A stretch of 14,471 nucleotides of DNA from an uncultured Bacilli bacterium. Lineage in GTDB: Bacteria; Bacillota_I; Bacilli_A; RF39; UBA660. A model generated the notes under the pieces. The model was not told the origin of the DNA. It did not search any database and saw nothing but the letters and a program-made list of their open reading frames with translations. Within the stretch, counting starts at the first letter, position 1, and the number at the start of each line of letters is the position of its first letter. Positions 7,433 to 14,471 of the stretch are shown here, one piece after another. The stretch lies in assembly GCA_934101235.1 (NCBI GenBank), contig CAKORH010000008.1, positions 1 to 14,471 on the forward strand, given 5' to 3'. Position numbers and translations under genes: made by a program.

Positions 7433-9728
7433 GTTTACCACCCAATATTTTTATTAAAATTATAAAACTTGAATAAATACTTAATATCAAAAATTTTATA
7501 AAATATATTATGTTTTTTAATAAGCCAAAAGTTATTATATATGTTTGGTACATTAAATTTAATATATTTTTTGCTTCTTTGACACAATTATATTTTGTAC
7601 ATATTCTATAACATTTATTTTTTATTCTTTGTTTTAAAGTTAATTCTATTTTATTATCTTTTATATTATCATAATCTAAATCAAATTTTGTTTTATAATA
7701 ATATTTTACATTATTGATATGTTCTGCTTTTGTACTATCTAGTGCTAATTCAAAAATTAATTTATTATCATTTTTGGCTATATTTTTTCTTGGTTCTAAA
7801 TTATTAAAGATTTTATTAAACTGAGTAATTATGTGATTTAATGTAAATCCTTTTAATATTTTTTTTCTACAATTTTTTGATAATTTTTCTAAATTATTTA
7901 ATACATAATTTATTTTATCAACATAGTCTTTTATTTCTTTTGTTTCATTTTTTTGGTTGAATTCAACTATCCCACCGACAGTATCATCTATTAATTCCTT
8001 TTGTCCTCCAACTGATGTTGAAACAACTGGTACTTCCATCGCAAGTGATTCATATGAAGTTAATGCAAGTCCTTCTAATGAAGAACAATTTACAGTAATA
8101 TCACTTATTGCATATATTTCTTCAGGAGTGTTAACGGAACCTAGTATAGTGAAATCTTTGTTAATTGAACTCCTTACTTTTTTATATAGATTTCCATCGC
8201 CCACTATAACAAAATGAACATCATTTCTAATTTCTAATAATTTTTTTGATATTTTTACAAATAGTTCTGGTCTTTTTTCTTCTGATAATCTTGCAATAAA
8301 TGTTATTATTTTTTTATTTGATGGAATATTATATTTTTGTTTAAGCTCTTCTTTATTGAATCTTGTTTTGTCAAATCTTTTTTCATCTGTTCCAATATAT
8401 AATGTTTCAACGTTTTCTTTATTAAATCTTTCTTTTAATTCTTGTTTTGTAAAATTATTACAACAATAAGTTTTATCAATATAATCATCTACGTCTTTCG
8501 AACATCTTCCAAATCCACCTTGTAAATCCTTTGGGTCAATAGAATGAATATAATCTATTACTTTTATATTACTATATTTATTTTTTATAAAAGGTAACAT
8601 ATAATATCCAATTTTGCTATTGCTTACATAAATAATATCTACTTTTCTTGAGTCAATTATGTAATCTACAAAATTTAAATAATCACTAGTGTCTAAAAAT
8701 GTTGTTAAATCATAATATTCTGATACTACATTTGTAAATTCATTTCTTAAATCATTTGGACTAGGTAGTGTTGTTATGACAATCGACTCAAACTTTTCTT
8801 TATCTAATCCTTTTATTAATTCTAAATTAAATAAATCTGCTCCTCCTAATACTGTCCATGGTAATATAAAAAGAATTTTCTTTTTATTACATTTGTACTC
8901 TGGTAATTTCATATTTTTTAAATTTTTTATTTCATATTTTTTATTAATTCTAGGATATTGAATTATTTCAACATCCTTTTTTATAGTACTTGCAGTTCCA
9001 TTAATTAAAGCCATTGCTTTATCATTATTTTGTTTAGCTCTTTGAAATTCTCCTGTACTATTAATTCTATACCAAAATATCGGAGCATTGACTCTTATTG
9101 GCTTTTTACCAGCAGCAAGAAGTTTCAACCATAAATTCCAATCTTCATACATTGCTTTTTCTTTTATTTCAAAGCATCCAACACTTAATAAATCTTCTTT
9201 TCTTATCATTGTGCTTATACAGATTAAGTTATCTCTTTTTTCTTTTTCTACTGTTAAGTATTGTTCCCAAATAAATTCTCTATCGCCAAAATTTACCATT
9301 GTCGTATAAGCAAAAGAGGCATCTTTATGTGTTTCTAATGTCCAATATAAAACTTCTAACATTGTATTTTCCATTATGTCGTCGCAATCTAAGAAAAATA
9401 TATATTTAGTATCTTTTGAAGATTTTTTTATACCAAAATCTCTTGTGTCTGATGGGCCACCATTTTCTTTGTGAAATACCTTTATTCTATTATCAATCTT
9501 TGCAACATTTTCTAATTTTTTTACAGATTCTTTATCTGGTGAACCATCATTAATAATTATCCATTCAAAAAATGGATAAGTTTGACTTATCACTGAATTT
9601 GCTGTTTCTAATAATGTTTCTCCACCATTATAAAATGGAGTTATTATTGAGATTGTTGGTTTTATATTTTTATTTAATAAGTCACCAATTGTTGTTATTT
9701 TATTTCCTGGTCTTTTTTTATAATCCAT
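7425..9728 (-). CDS. Two-domain glycosyltransferase, GT2-GT4 fusion with hydrophobic C-terminus
   Basis: A 767-residue fusion likely to add two successive sugars on the cytoplasmic face. The N-terminal GT2 domain (about 25-250) has SIITPFYNGGETLLETA, INDGSPD with Asp61, DCDD at 114-117, and a catalytic-base-type YEDWNLW (194-200). The GT4 domain (about 283-640) begins KKILFILPWTVLGGADLF with the glycine-rich acceptor loop. It continues with IARLSEEKRPELF (478-490), VGDGNLYKKV, and a complete EX7E motif (Glu552, Glu560) in SLEGLALTSYESLA. Residues about 650-720 are a linker, and about 725-762 form one or two hydrophobic helices that could tether it to the membrane. It follows the exporter ATPase by 11 bases; its 3' end overlaps the membrane GT start by 8 bases (ATGAATAA). 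Both catalytic centres look intact; the sugars are unknown. Confidence 0.9.
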   Translation of the reverse strand: MDYKKRPGNKITTIGDLLNKNIKPTISIITPFYNGGETLLETANSVISQTYPFFEWIIINDGSPDKESVKKLENVAKIDNRIKVFHKENGGPSDTRDFGIKKSSKDTKYIFFLDCDDIMENTMLEVLYWTLETHKDASFAYTTMVNFGDREFIWEQYLTVEKEKRDNLICISTMIRKEDLLSVGCFEIKEKAMYEDWNLWLKLLAAGKKPIRVNAPIFWYRINSTGEFQRAKQNNDKAMALINGTASTIKKDVEIIQYPRINKKYEIKNLKNMKLPEYKCNKKKILFILPWTVLGGADLFNLELIKGLDKEKFESIVITTLPSPNDLRNEFTNVVSEYYDLTTFLDTSDYLNFVDYIIDSRKVDIIYVSNSKIGYYMLPFIKNKYSNIKVIDYIHSIDPKDLQGGFGRCSKDVDDYIDKTYCCNNFTKQELKERFNKENVETLYIGTDEKRFDKTRFNKEELKQKYNIPSNKKIITFIARLSEEKRPELFVKISKKLLEIRNDVHFVIVGDGNLYKKVRSSINKDFTILGSVNTPEEIYAISDITVNCSSLEGLALTSYESLAMEVPVVSTSVGGQKELIDDTVGGIVEFNQKNETKEIKDYVDKINYVLNNLEKLSKNCRKKILKGFTLNHIITQFNKIFNNLEPRKNIAKNDNKLIFELALDSTKAEHINNVKYYYKTKFDLDYDNIKDNKIELTLKQRIKNKCYRICTKYNCVKEAKNILNLMYQTYIITFGLLKNIIYFIKFLILSIYSSFIILIKILGGKHE
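7438..7443 (-). promoter_or_regulatory. Ribosome site deciding the membrane glycosyltransferase start
   Basis: GGGTGG on the minus strand is five bases from the ATG at 7432. The alternative in-frame GTG at 7441 lies inside this site and lacks a Shine-Dalgarno of its own, so the ATG is favoured. Confidence 0.55.
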
Positions 9729-9739
9729 TTTTTATCATC

Positions 9740-10480
9740 CTAACTTCCCATTTGTTTATCATAATATTTTTCACATATTTCTTTGGTATCACCTATTTCA
9801 ACTACTTTTCCATGTTCTAACCAAATTACTCTATCGCATAATTCTTCAATAGATTTTAAAGAATGTGATACATAAAGTACTGTAGTTCCACCCTTTATCA
9901 TTTCTAACATTTTATTTTTACTTTTTTCTTGAAATTTAATATCTCCAACTGACAATATTTCATCAACAATTAGTATTTCTGGGTTTACAATTGTTGCTAT
10001 AGAAAATGCTAGTTTTGCTGTCATACCTGAAGAGAAGTTTTTAACTGGAACATCCAAGAAATCTCTCAATTCTGAAAATTCAACTATGTCATCAAATTTT
10101 TCATCTAAAAATTGTTTTGAATATCCCATTACTGCTCCATTTAAATAAATATTTTCTCTTGCAGTTAAATCCATATCAAATCCAGCACCTAATTCTATCA
10201 TTGGCGAAATAACTCCGTTAACATCAACTGTTCCTTTTGTTGGTTTCATAACTCCACTTACTACTTTTAATAATGTTGACTTACCAGCACCATTAGAACC
10301 TATAAGTCCTATTACTTCACCTTTGTCAATGTGAAACGATACATCACTCAAAGCATAAAAGTATTCTTTTTTCTTTTTATGTTTTTTAGGTGTTAATATG
10401 TTTATAAATGCTTGTTTAAATGAAAAATCTTTTTCTATTCCTAAATCAAATTTCATTGATACATTTTTTACTGTTATCAT
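9740..10480 (-). CDS. wzt: Polysaccharide ABC exporter, ATP-binding subunit (Wzt/TagH type, short form)
   Basis: The ATPase that powers export of a lipid-linked glycan through the permease encoded just upstream. In 246 residues it shows Walker A GSNGAGKST (61-69), the Q-loop region ELGAGFDMDLTARENIYLNG (96-115) typical of the Wzt/TagH subfamily, the ABC signature NFSSGMTAKLAFSIA (148-162), Walker B LIVDEILSVGD (170-180) with catalytic Glu174, and the switch His206 in YVSHS. An internal Lys-rich stretch (about 32-39) precedes Tyr40. It ends soon after the nucleotide-binding domain, so it lacks the C-terminal carbohydrate-binding domain of long Wzt proteins. It starts 13 bases after the permease stop with a strong AAGGAGG. 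TagH is an equally valid family name. Confidence 0.94.
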   Translation of the reverse strand: MITVKNVSMKFDLGIEKDFSFKQAFINILTPKKHKKKKEYFYALSDVSFHIDKGEVIGLIGSNGAGKSTLLKVVSGVMKPTKGTVDVNGVISPMIELGAGFDMDLTARENIYLNGAVMGYSKQFLDEKFDDIVEFSELRDFLDVPVKNFSSGMTAKLAFSIATIVNPEILIVDEILSVGDIKFQEKSKNKMLEMIKGGTTVLYVSHSLKSIEELCDRVIWLEHGKVVEIGDTKEICEKYYDKQMGS

Positions 10481-10488
10481 ATTTCTAA

Positions 10489-10495
10489 CCTCCTT
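10489..10495 (-). promoter_or_regulatory. Strong Shine-Dalgarno of the exporter ATPase, overlapping the permease stop
   Basis: The minus strand reads TAAGGAGGT, where TAA is the permease stop and AAGGAGG is a near-perfect ribosome site eight bases from the ATG at 10480. This is one of the strongest ribosome sites in the window and suggests coupled, efficient translation of the ATPase. Confidence 0.75.
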
Positions 10496-11294
10496 AAGCG
10501 TAATAAATAAATTTATCTTGTTTTGCTTTAAATATAATGCTTCCTAAAAGAAATACTAGTATTCCACTTATTCCACAAATTGCCCAAGTTTCTCCACTAG
10601 GAATTTTGTTATATAATATTATCTGTCTTGTAAAATCTATAAATTGATATAATGGATTGTATTTAAATAACACTTGTAATTTTGGATTAATCATACTAAT
10701 ATCATAGAATATAGGAGTTAAATATTGCCATATTGTAAGTATTATTCCATAAATATAAAATATATCTCTTAAAAATACTGAAATAGTTGATAATAAAAAT
10801 CCCATACCTACTGTAAATAAGAACATACATATATAAGCATATGGTAATAATAAATAATATATATTAATTGTACAATGCGTTGTTGCATCTCCAGTAAATA
10901 ATATAATTAATAATAATGGAATTAATGTTAATAAAAAGTTGATGCCCACAAATAAGCATTTTGATAAGGGAAAAATATATTTAGGTATGTAAACTTTATT
11001 CATTAAATTAAAATTACTTACTACACTAGTCATAGCACTATTACTTGCTTCATTAAAATAGTTAAACATTACAAGTCCTGTCATTAAATATACTAAATAA
11101 TTAACTCCCTCAATTCTCATTTTAAACATTTGACTAAATACTACAGCCATTACCATCATTTGAAGTAATGGATATAATAGGCTCCATACTATACCTAGTA
11201 CACTTCTTTTATATTTTACTTTAAAATCACGTGATACCATTTCTCCCATTAGAAATGTATATCTTTTAAAATTTTTAAATATTCTCCCTAACAT
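10494..11294 (-). CDS. wzm: Polysaccharide ABC exporter, permease subunit (Wzm/TagG type)
   Basis: The membrane half of the ABC-2 exporter, which with the downstream ATPase moves a polyprenyl-linked polysaccharide across the membrane. The 266 residues match the family. An N-terminal amphipathic region carries the hallmark VSRDFKVKYKRSVLGIVWSLLYPL (residues 20-43), then six hydrophobic segments follow. LRDIFYIYGIILTIWQYLTPIFYD lies before the last periplasmic loop, KYNPLYQFIDFTRQ follows, and the C-terminus KQDKFIYYA is typical of Wzm/TagG/RfbA exporters. Its ATG overlaps the upstream GT2 stop by one base (TAATG), and its stop forms part of the ATPase ribosome site. Exporters of this type usually carry finished chains, implying cytoplasmic assembly by the surrounding glycosyltransferases. 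Confidence 0.93.
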   Translation of the reverse strand: MLGRIFKNFKRYTFLMGEMVSRDFKVKYKRSVLGIVWSLLYPLLQMMVMAVVFSQMFKMRIEGVNYLVYLMTGLVMFNYFNEASNSAMTSVVSNFNLMNKVYIPKYIFPLSKCLFVGINFLLTLIPLLLIILFTGDATTHCTINIYYLLLPYAYICMFLFTVGMGFLLSTISVFLRDIFYIYGIILTIWQYLTPIFYDISMINPKLQVLFKYNPLYQFIDFTRQIILYNKIPSGETWAICGISGILVFLLGSIIFKAKQDKFIYYA

Positions 11295-12256
11295 TAATTC
11301 ATCTTCTTTCTATGAAATATAGTATAAACATTACAATATATTTTTGTTAATACTTTATTCTTTTCTATTATACCTTTTAATTTTCTTGTTTTAAAATAAT
11401 TATTATTTTTATAATTTGGTATATATTTATTTAAGTAATCAAATACTTTATCTATAAAGTCATTTCTTATGTTTTTATCCATTTGATATCTCTGTTGTAC
11501 AGTATATGTCGTTAACATTTGTAGAGTCATTTCATCTATATAGTCTTTTATATTATCATTTGCATCATTATATTCTTTTCTAATATTATCTACAATAGTT
11601 AATATATCGTATACTCTTTTATCCATTGTAGTTGTTTCACTATTTCCATGTATAATATAGTGATTTAAACATTTATTTACTTTTCCTATATTTGCATTTT
11701 TAAGTGATAAACATACAAATACAGAATCTTCATATTTTAAATCTGAAGGATATTCAATATCTTTAATTAATTCATATTTAAATAATTTATTCCATGGTGA
11801 TTTATTTATATATAATAATAAATTTGGATCATTATCTAATGTTGTATTTTTAAAATCTTTTATTTTTACTTCTTTTTTTATTTTATTTTCGTATTGTTCT
11901 TCATAATAATCACATACAACTATATCTAAATTGTCTTCTGTTATTTTTTTATATAATGTCTCTAAAGTATCTTTTTCTATATAATCATCACTATCTAAGA
12001 ACATAACATATTCACTTTTTACTTTTTTTATTCCAAAGTTTCTTGATGCTCCTATACCATGATTTTTTCTATTATATAGTTTAAATCTTTTATCATCTAA
12101 AAATTTTTCTATTTTATTTTTAGTTTTATCTTTAGAACCATCATTTATTATAATTACTTCAAAATCTTTTAATGTTTGTTCTTTTATACTTTTTAAACAT
12201 TTTTCAATATATTTTTCACTATTATAAACTGTAATTATTATGCTTATTTTTGTCAT
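11294..12256 (-). CDS. GT2-family glycosyltransferase
   Basis: A 320-residue soluble-looking GT-A glycosyltransferase, probably adding one sugar to the lipid-linked glycan in the cytoplasm. It has KISIIITVYNSEKYIEKCL at the N-terminus, INDGSKDKT with Asp39, NHGIGASRNFGI (65-76), and the metal-binding DSDD (88-91). A base-type ED occurs at 176-177 in KYEDSVF. The C-terminal about 100 residues are Lys/Asn-rich and basic without a clear membrane helix. It overlaps its neighbours on both sides by one base (TAATG twice), and GGTGG precedes its ATG. Its layout is similar to the adjacent GT2 protein, suggesting paralogues. Donor and acceptor cannot be read from the sequence. Confidence 0.9.
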   Translation of the reverse strand: MTKISIIITVYNSEKYIEKCLKSIKEQTLKDFEVIIINDGSKDKTKNKIEKFLDDKRFKLYNRKNHGIGASRNFGIKKVKSEYVMFLDSDDYIEKDTLETLYKKITEDNLDIVVCDYYEEQYENKIKKEVKIKDFKNTTLDNDPNLLLYINKSPWNKLFKYELIKDIEYPSDLKYEDSVFVCLSLKNANIGKVNKCLNHYIIHGNSETTTMDKRVYDILTIVDNIRKEYNDANDNIKDYIDEMTLQMLTTYTVQQRYQMDKNIRNDFIDKVFDYLNKYIPNYKNNNYFKTRKLKGIIEKNKVLTKIYCNVYTIFHRKKMN

Positions 12257-13191
12257 TATACCACCATCAAATATAAATTATAATTTACTTTTAATAATAA
12301 TTTTTTTATCTTTCTTTTTAATGTATCATTTAATATATAGTCATATATATTATTGTCTTTTATTATTTTAAAATACTCTTTTCTATCTTCTTTATTTAGT
12401 TCTTTTCCTTTAATAATAATAGAGTTTGCTATATAGCTATTTAATAGTTTTTTATTTTTAATATTTGTGTTATTTATTAGATTTATATTTCTTATACCTA
12501 ATTCTATAAAATCATTGCATTTCTTTTTTACTTTTTTTTCATCTTTAGAATTTGATAGGCTATTATTTCTTATTAAGTAATTATAACCTATATAATTAAT
12601 TGATTTTATTCTTTTAGATTTTAATACTATTAGTGGAGTTAATCCAAAGTCTTCATGTATAAATCCTTCATCAAATAAAAAATTATTTTTTTCTATATAT
12701 AATTTATTATAACAATAAAGCCATGTATTTTCAATAAAATGGTAATTTGTTATGTAAATTATTGCTTCATCTCCAGAAATACTATTAAATTCTTTTTCAT
12801 TATACTCTTTTATTGTATTATAATTTTCATCTACAGTTCTAGTTTGAAATCTTATTAAATCTTCTCCATTTAAGTTATTATTTAATGTTTCTAATAATTT
12901 ATCTTCTATATAGTCATCACTATCAATGAATAATATATAATCTCCTGTTGCTATTTTCATTCCATTATTTCTTGCATTACTTAAACCTTTATTTTTTTGA
13001 GTAATTATTTTAATTTTTTTATTATTTTTATATTTATTTATTACATTTAATGAATTATCTGTTGATCCATCATTTATTATAATTACTTCATAATTTTTGT
13101 ATGTTTGATTTAAAATACTATTAATACATTTATCTACGTAGTTTTCAACATTATATACTGGAACTATTATTGAAAATTTATATTTGTTCAT
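12256..13191 (-). CDS. GT2-family glycosyltransferase
   Basis: A 311-residue GT-A glycosyltransferase. Motifs are KFSIIVPVYNVENYVDKCI at the N-terminus, INDGSTDNS with Asp41, NKGLSNARNNGM (67-78), DSDD at 90-93, and HEDFGL (179-184) with a probable catalytic-base Asp181. This is the common fold of capsule and cell-wall GT2 enzymes of Bacillota, and the donor sugar is unknown. The Lys/Asn-rich C-terminus (about 215-311) has no clear membrane helix. The start at 13191 has GGAGGA upstream, within the end of the GT4 gene, whose stop is one base away. Local base composition is extremely AT-rich: 8 G/C in the 60 bases 13021-13080, counted by hand. Confidence 0.9.
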   Translation of the reverse strand: MNKYKFSIIVPVYNVENYVDKCINSILNQTYKNYEVIIINDGSTDNSLNVINKYKNNKKIKIITQKNKGLSNARNNGMKIATGDYILFIDSDDYIEDKLLETLNNNLNGEDLIRFQTRTVDENYNTIKEYNEKEFNSISGDEAIIYITNYHFIENTWLYCYNKLYIEKNNFLFDEGFIHEDFGLTPLIVLKSKRIKSINYIGYNYLIRNNSLSNSKDEKKVKKKCNDFIELGIRNINLINNTNIKNKKLLNSYIANSIIIKGKELNKEDRKEYFKIIKDNNIYDYILNDTLKRKIKKLLLKVNYNLYLMVV

Positions 13192-13192
13192 A

Positions 13193-14275
13193 TTATTCCT
13201 CCATTAATAATTCATTTATTTCTTCTATTCTTTTTTTGTTTATTTCTTCAATATTTAATTTATTAATATTATGTAATTTATTTTTTAATATATTGGTTAA
13301 TTCATTAACATAATTATTTTTAGAGATTAAAAATCCAAAATTATCTCCAATACATGTATAGTCATCACTTCTTTTAATAGTTGATATAATATCTTTTTTT
13401 AATACTATACTTTCTGTAAATATTACTGGATATCCTTCATAATTACTTGTTAATAGTAAGTAATCACTTGCTTTAATGTAAGGATATGGATTATTTTTTT
13501 GTCCGAGCATATAAACATAAGATTCCATGTTATTATCTTTTATATATTTTTTATATAATTCTTTGTCTATTCCATCTCCTATAATATATAGTTTTACATT
13601 TTCTATTTCTTTTTTTAATTGTTTTATATTTTTTAGCATAAATGTTATATTTTTTGATTCTTCTTCTAATCTACCTACAAATAATAAATTAATATCTTTT
13701 TTATTAAATTTAATATTATCTTCTTTTGATTTTTTTTCTATTTCATTATTATCAATAATATTGTTGATAACTATTGATTTATTAACAATATCTGGATAAT
13801 ATTTTATTAGATTATTTTTTGATTCATTTGAAACAAATACTATTTTTTTAAATTCATTTATATTTCTAGTATTATAAAAGTTTTTCAATTCGGTTTCATT
13901 ATATAACTCAGTATAATCACTATGGATAAACAATATACTATTTTTGCTTGACAATCTTGCTATTTTATTTGCTGGATACGAATAAGTAGCGTAACAGATT
14001 GAAGTATCATAAGTATTTTTTATAAAGAGTTTATATTTAATTTGTTTTAAAAAATTTAGTATTTTTTGTAATAGTTTTAATTTTAAATTATATGGCTTAT
14101 ATTCAATTATATTTATATTAGTAGGAACTTGGTTAATTAATTCTCCACTTGCACTTTCTAATATTAGATCAACATTATATTTTTTTGGATCAATATTTTT
14201 TAATAAATTAATTAGAGATTTTTCTATTCCTCCTATACATAAACTATTACTTGCTATTAAAATATTTTTTTTCAT
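13193..14275 (-). CDS. GT4-family glycosyltransferase
   Basis: A 360-residue GT-B retaining glycosyltransferase of the Glycos_transf_1 type. It starts MKKNILIASNSLCIGGIEKSLINLL, with the glycine-rich acceptor loop GGIEKS at 15-20. The C-terminal nucleotide-sugar domain has LLFVGRLEEESKN (197-209), IIGDGIDKELY (231-241), YVYMLGQKNNPYPYI, and the full EX7E motif (Glu280, Glu288) in NYEGYPVIFTESI. It probably acts early in the glycan assembly line, being the first complete gene of the run (inference). The ATG is preceded by GGTGA. Only 56 bases separate its start from the stop of the preceding gene, and these hold a hairpin and a possible -10 box, so it may begin a transcript. Confidence 0.92.
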   Translation of the reverse strand: MKKNILIASNSLCIGGIEKSLINLLKNIDPKKYNVDLILESASGELINQVPTNINIIEYKPYNLKLKLLQKILNFLKQIKYKLFIKNTYDTSICYATYSYPANKIARLSSKNSILFIHSDYTELYNETELKNFYNTRNINEFKKIVFVSNESKNNLIKYYPDIVNKSIVINNIIDNNEIEKKSKEDNIKFNKKDINLLFVGRLEEESKNITFMLKNIKQLKKEIENVKLYIIGDGIDKELYKKYIKDNNMESYVYMLGQKNNPYPYIKASDYLLLTSNYEGYPVIFTESIVLKKDIISTIKRSDDYTCIGDNFGFLISKNNYVNELTNILKNKLHNINKLNIEEINKKRIEEINELLMEE

Positions 14276-14300
14276 TTATTCACCGTTTTCTATTAACTAT

Positions 14301-14306
14301 ATTATA
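14301..14306 (-). promoter_or_regulatory. Possible -10 box before the GT4 gene
   Basis: A perfect TATAAT is present on the minus strand, 26 bases upstream of the GT4 ATG and downstream of the hairpin at 14323-14359. No convincing -35 is seen; the position 17 bases upstream is a run of T. In DNA this AT-rich a lone TATAAT is weak evidence. Confidence 0.3.
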
Positions 14307-14322
14307 TATTATTTTAATAGAT

Positions 14323-14359
14323 AAAAAAAGACTATCTAATATTTTTGATAGTTTTTTTT
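14323..14359 (-). terminator. Terminator-like hairpin overlapping the end of the upstream gene
   Basis: On the minus strand a 5-bp core CTATC/GATAG, extended by one A-T pair, then one mismatch and a long A/T-paired stretch, encloses a 10-base loop; seven T residues follow. The stop codon of the upstream gene (14332-14334) lies within the 3' arm. On the plus strand the mismatch becomes a G-U pair and eight T residues follow, so the element could act in both directions. It is AT-rich, so strength is uncertain. Confidence 0.5.
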
Positions 14360-14471
14360 GTGTCTTTGTGTCCATAAAGTATATCTGATTTGAATATGAA
14401 TATTATTACTATTATCATTAAACCTATATATAAATATATTGCTAAATCTGTTTTTCCAATAGCGTATAATA
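14332..14471 (-). CDS. C-terminal end of an unidentified membrane protein (5' part outside window)
   Basis: The frame is open from the window edge for 45 codons to a TAG stop. The translation contains a hydrophobic segment LAIYLYIGLMIIVIIFIFKS followed by a polar, Lys-rich tail ending KTIKNIR, as expected for the last transmembrane helix and cytoplasmic tail of a multi-pass protein. The other two minus-strand frames here are either closed early or lack this pattern. No family can be named from so little. In this setting a membrane glycan enzyme, polymerase or flippase would be plausible, but that is a guess. Confidence 0.6.
   Translation of the reverse strand, partial: LYAIGKTDLAIYLYIGLMIIVIIFIFKSDILYGHKDTKKTIKNIR

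Noticed and set aside
7957..9820. Several plus-strand open frames across the GT2-GT4 fusion and into the ATPase
   Set aside because: All overlap strongly supported minus-strand domains and have no recognisable protein features or ribosome sites.
13527..13799. 90-codon plus-strand open frame inside the GT4 gene
   Set aside because: Low-complexity Ser/Ile/Phe translation antisense to the GT4 nucleotide-binding domain.
1..14471. Mycoplasma-type genetic code (TGA as Trp), considered because of the very low G/C content
   Set aside because: TGA ends two genes exactly at overlaps with the next ATG, and Trp residues in conserved motifs use TGG, so the standard bacterial code fits.
1..14471. CRISPR array, tRNA/rRNA genes, insertion sequence or attachment sites
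   Set aside because: No regularly spaced repeats, RNA gene landmarks, transposase-like proteins or flanking inverted repeats were seen; the AT-rich runs are irregular.
14332..14471. Naming the right-edge fragment as a flippase or O-antigen polymerase
   Set aside because: Only 45 residues with one hydrophobic helix are visible, too few for family assignment.

Overview
The window is a polysaccharide biosynthesis and export locus with every gene on the minus strand, so transcription runs from high to low coordinates. The DNA is very AT-rich and has strong Shine-Dalgarno sequences (AGGAGG, AAGGAGG). TGA is a normal stop codon (two genes end in it) and TGG encodes Trp. Together this suggests a low-GC Bacillota (Clostridia, Erysipelotrichia or related gut lineages) with the standard genetic code, not a code-4 mycoplasma. 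I cannot name a species.

Region A (14471 to about 4819, read right to left). The 3' end of an unidentified membrane protein enters from the right edge and finishes inside a terminator-like hairpin. A tightly packed gene run follows: a GT4 glycosyltransferase, two GT2 glycosyltransferases, an ABC-2 exporter (permease then ATPase, Wzm/Wzt or TagG/TagH type), a GT2-GT4 fusion, a multi-pass membrane protein that looks like a GT-C glycosyltransferase, and a UbiA-family prenyltransferase resembling decaprenyl-phosphate phosphoribosyltransferase. Genes overlap by a few bases (TAATG, ATGA) or lie 1-13 bases apart. A 9-bp hairpin with a U-rich tail follows the last gene.

Region B (about 4820 to 1). 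A candidate extended -10 promoter lies just before a second unit: a GT2 glycosyltransferase with a hydrophobic C-terminus, a GNAT acetyltransferase, a sugar 3,4-ketoisomerase (FdtA/QdtA type), a PLP aminotransferase (FdtB/QdtB type), RmlA, and RmlB, which runs off the left edge. The last five make a coherent route: glucose-1-phosphate to dTDP-glucose (RmlA), dTDP-4-keto-6-deoxyglucose (RmlB), the 3-keto sugar (ketoisomerase), the 3-amino sugar (aminotransferase), and probably the N-acetylated dTDP-Fuc3NAc or dTDP-Qui3NAc (GNAT).

Putting it together (inference): cytoplasmic GTs build a glycan on a lipid carrier, using the 3-acetamido-3,6-dideoxyhexose among other sugars. The ABC transporter exports it, and the UbiA/GT-C pair may add a polyprenyl-phosphate-linked sugar outside the membrane. 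The set resembles ABC-exporter S-layer-glycan or cell-wall-polysaccharide clusters of Gram-positives. The initiating sugar-phosphate transferase, a polymerase and any ligase are not visible. No mobile element, CRISPR array, tRNA or rRNA was seen, and no gene-free stretch exceeds 300 bases.
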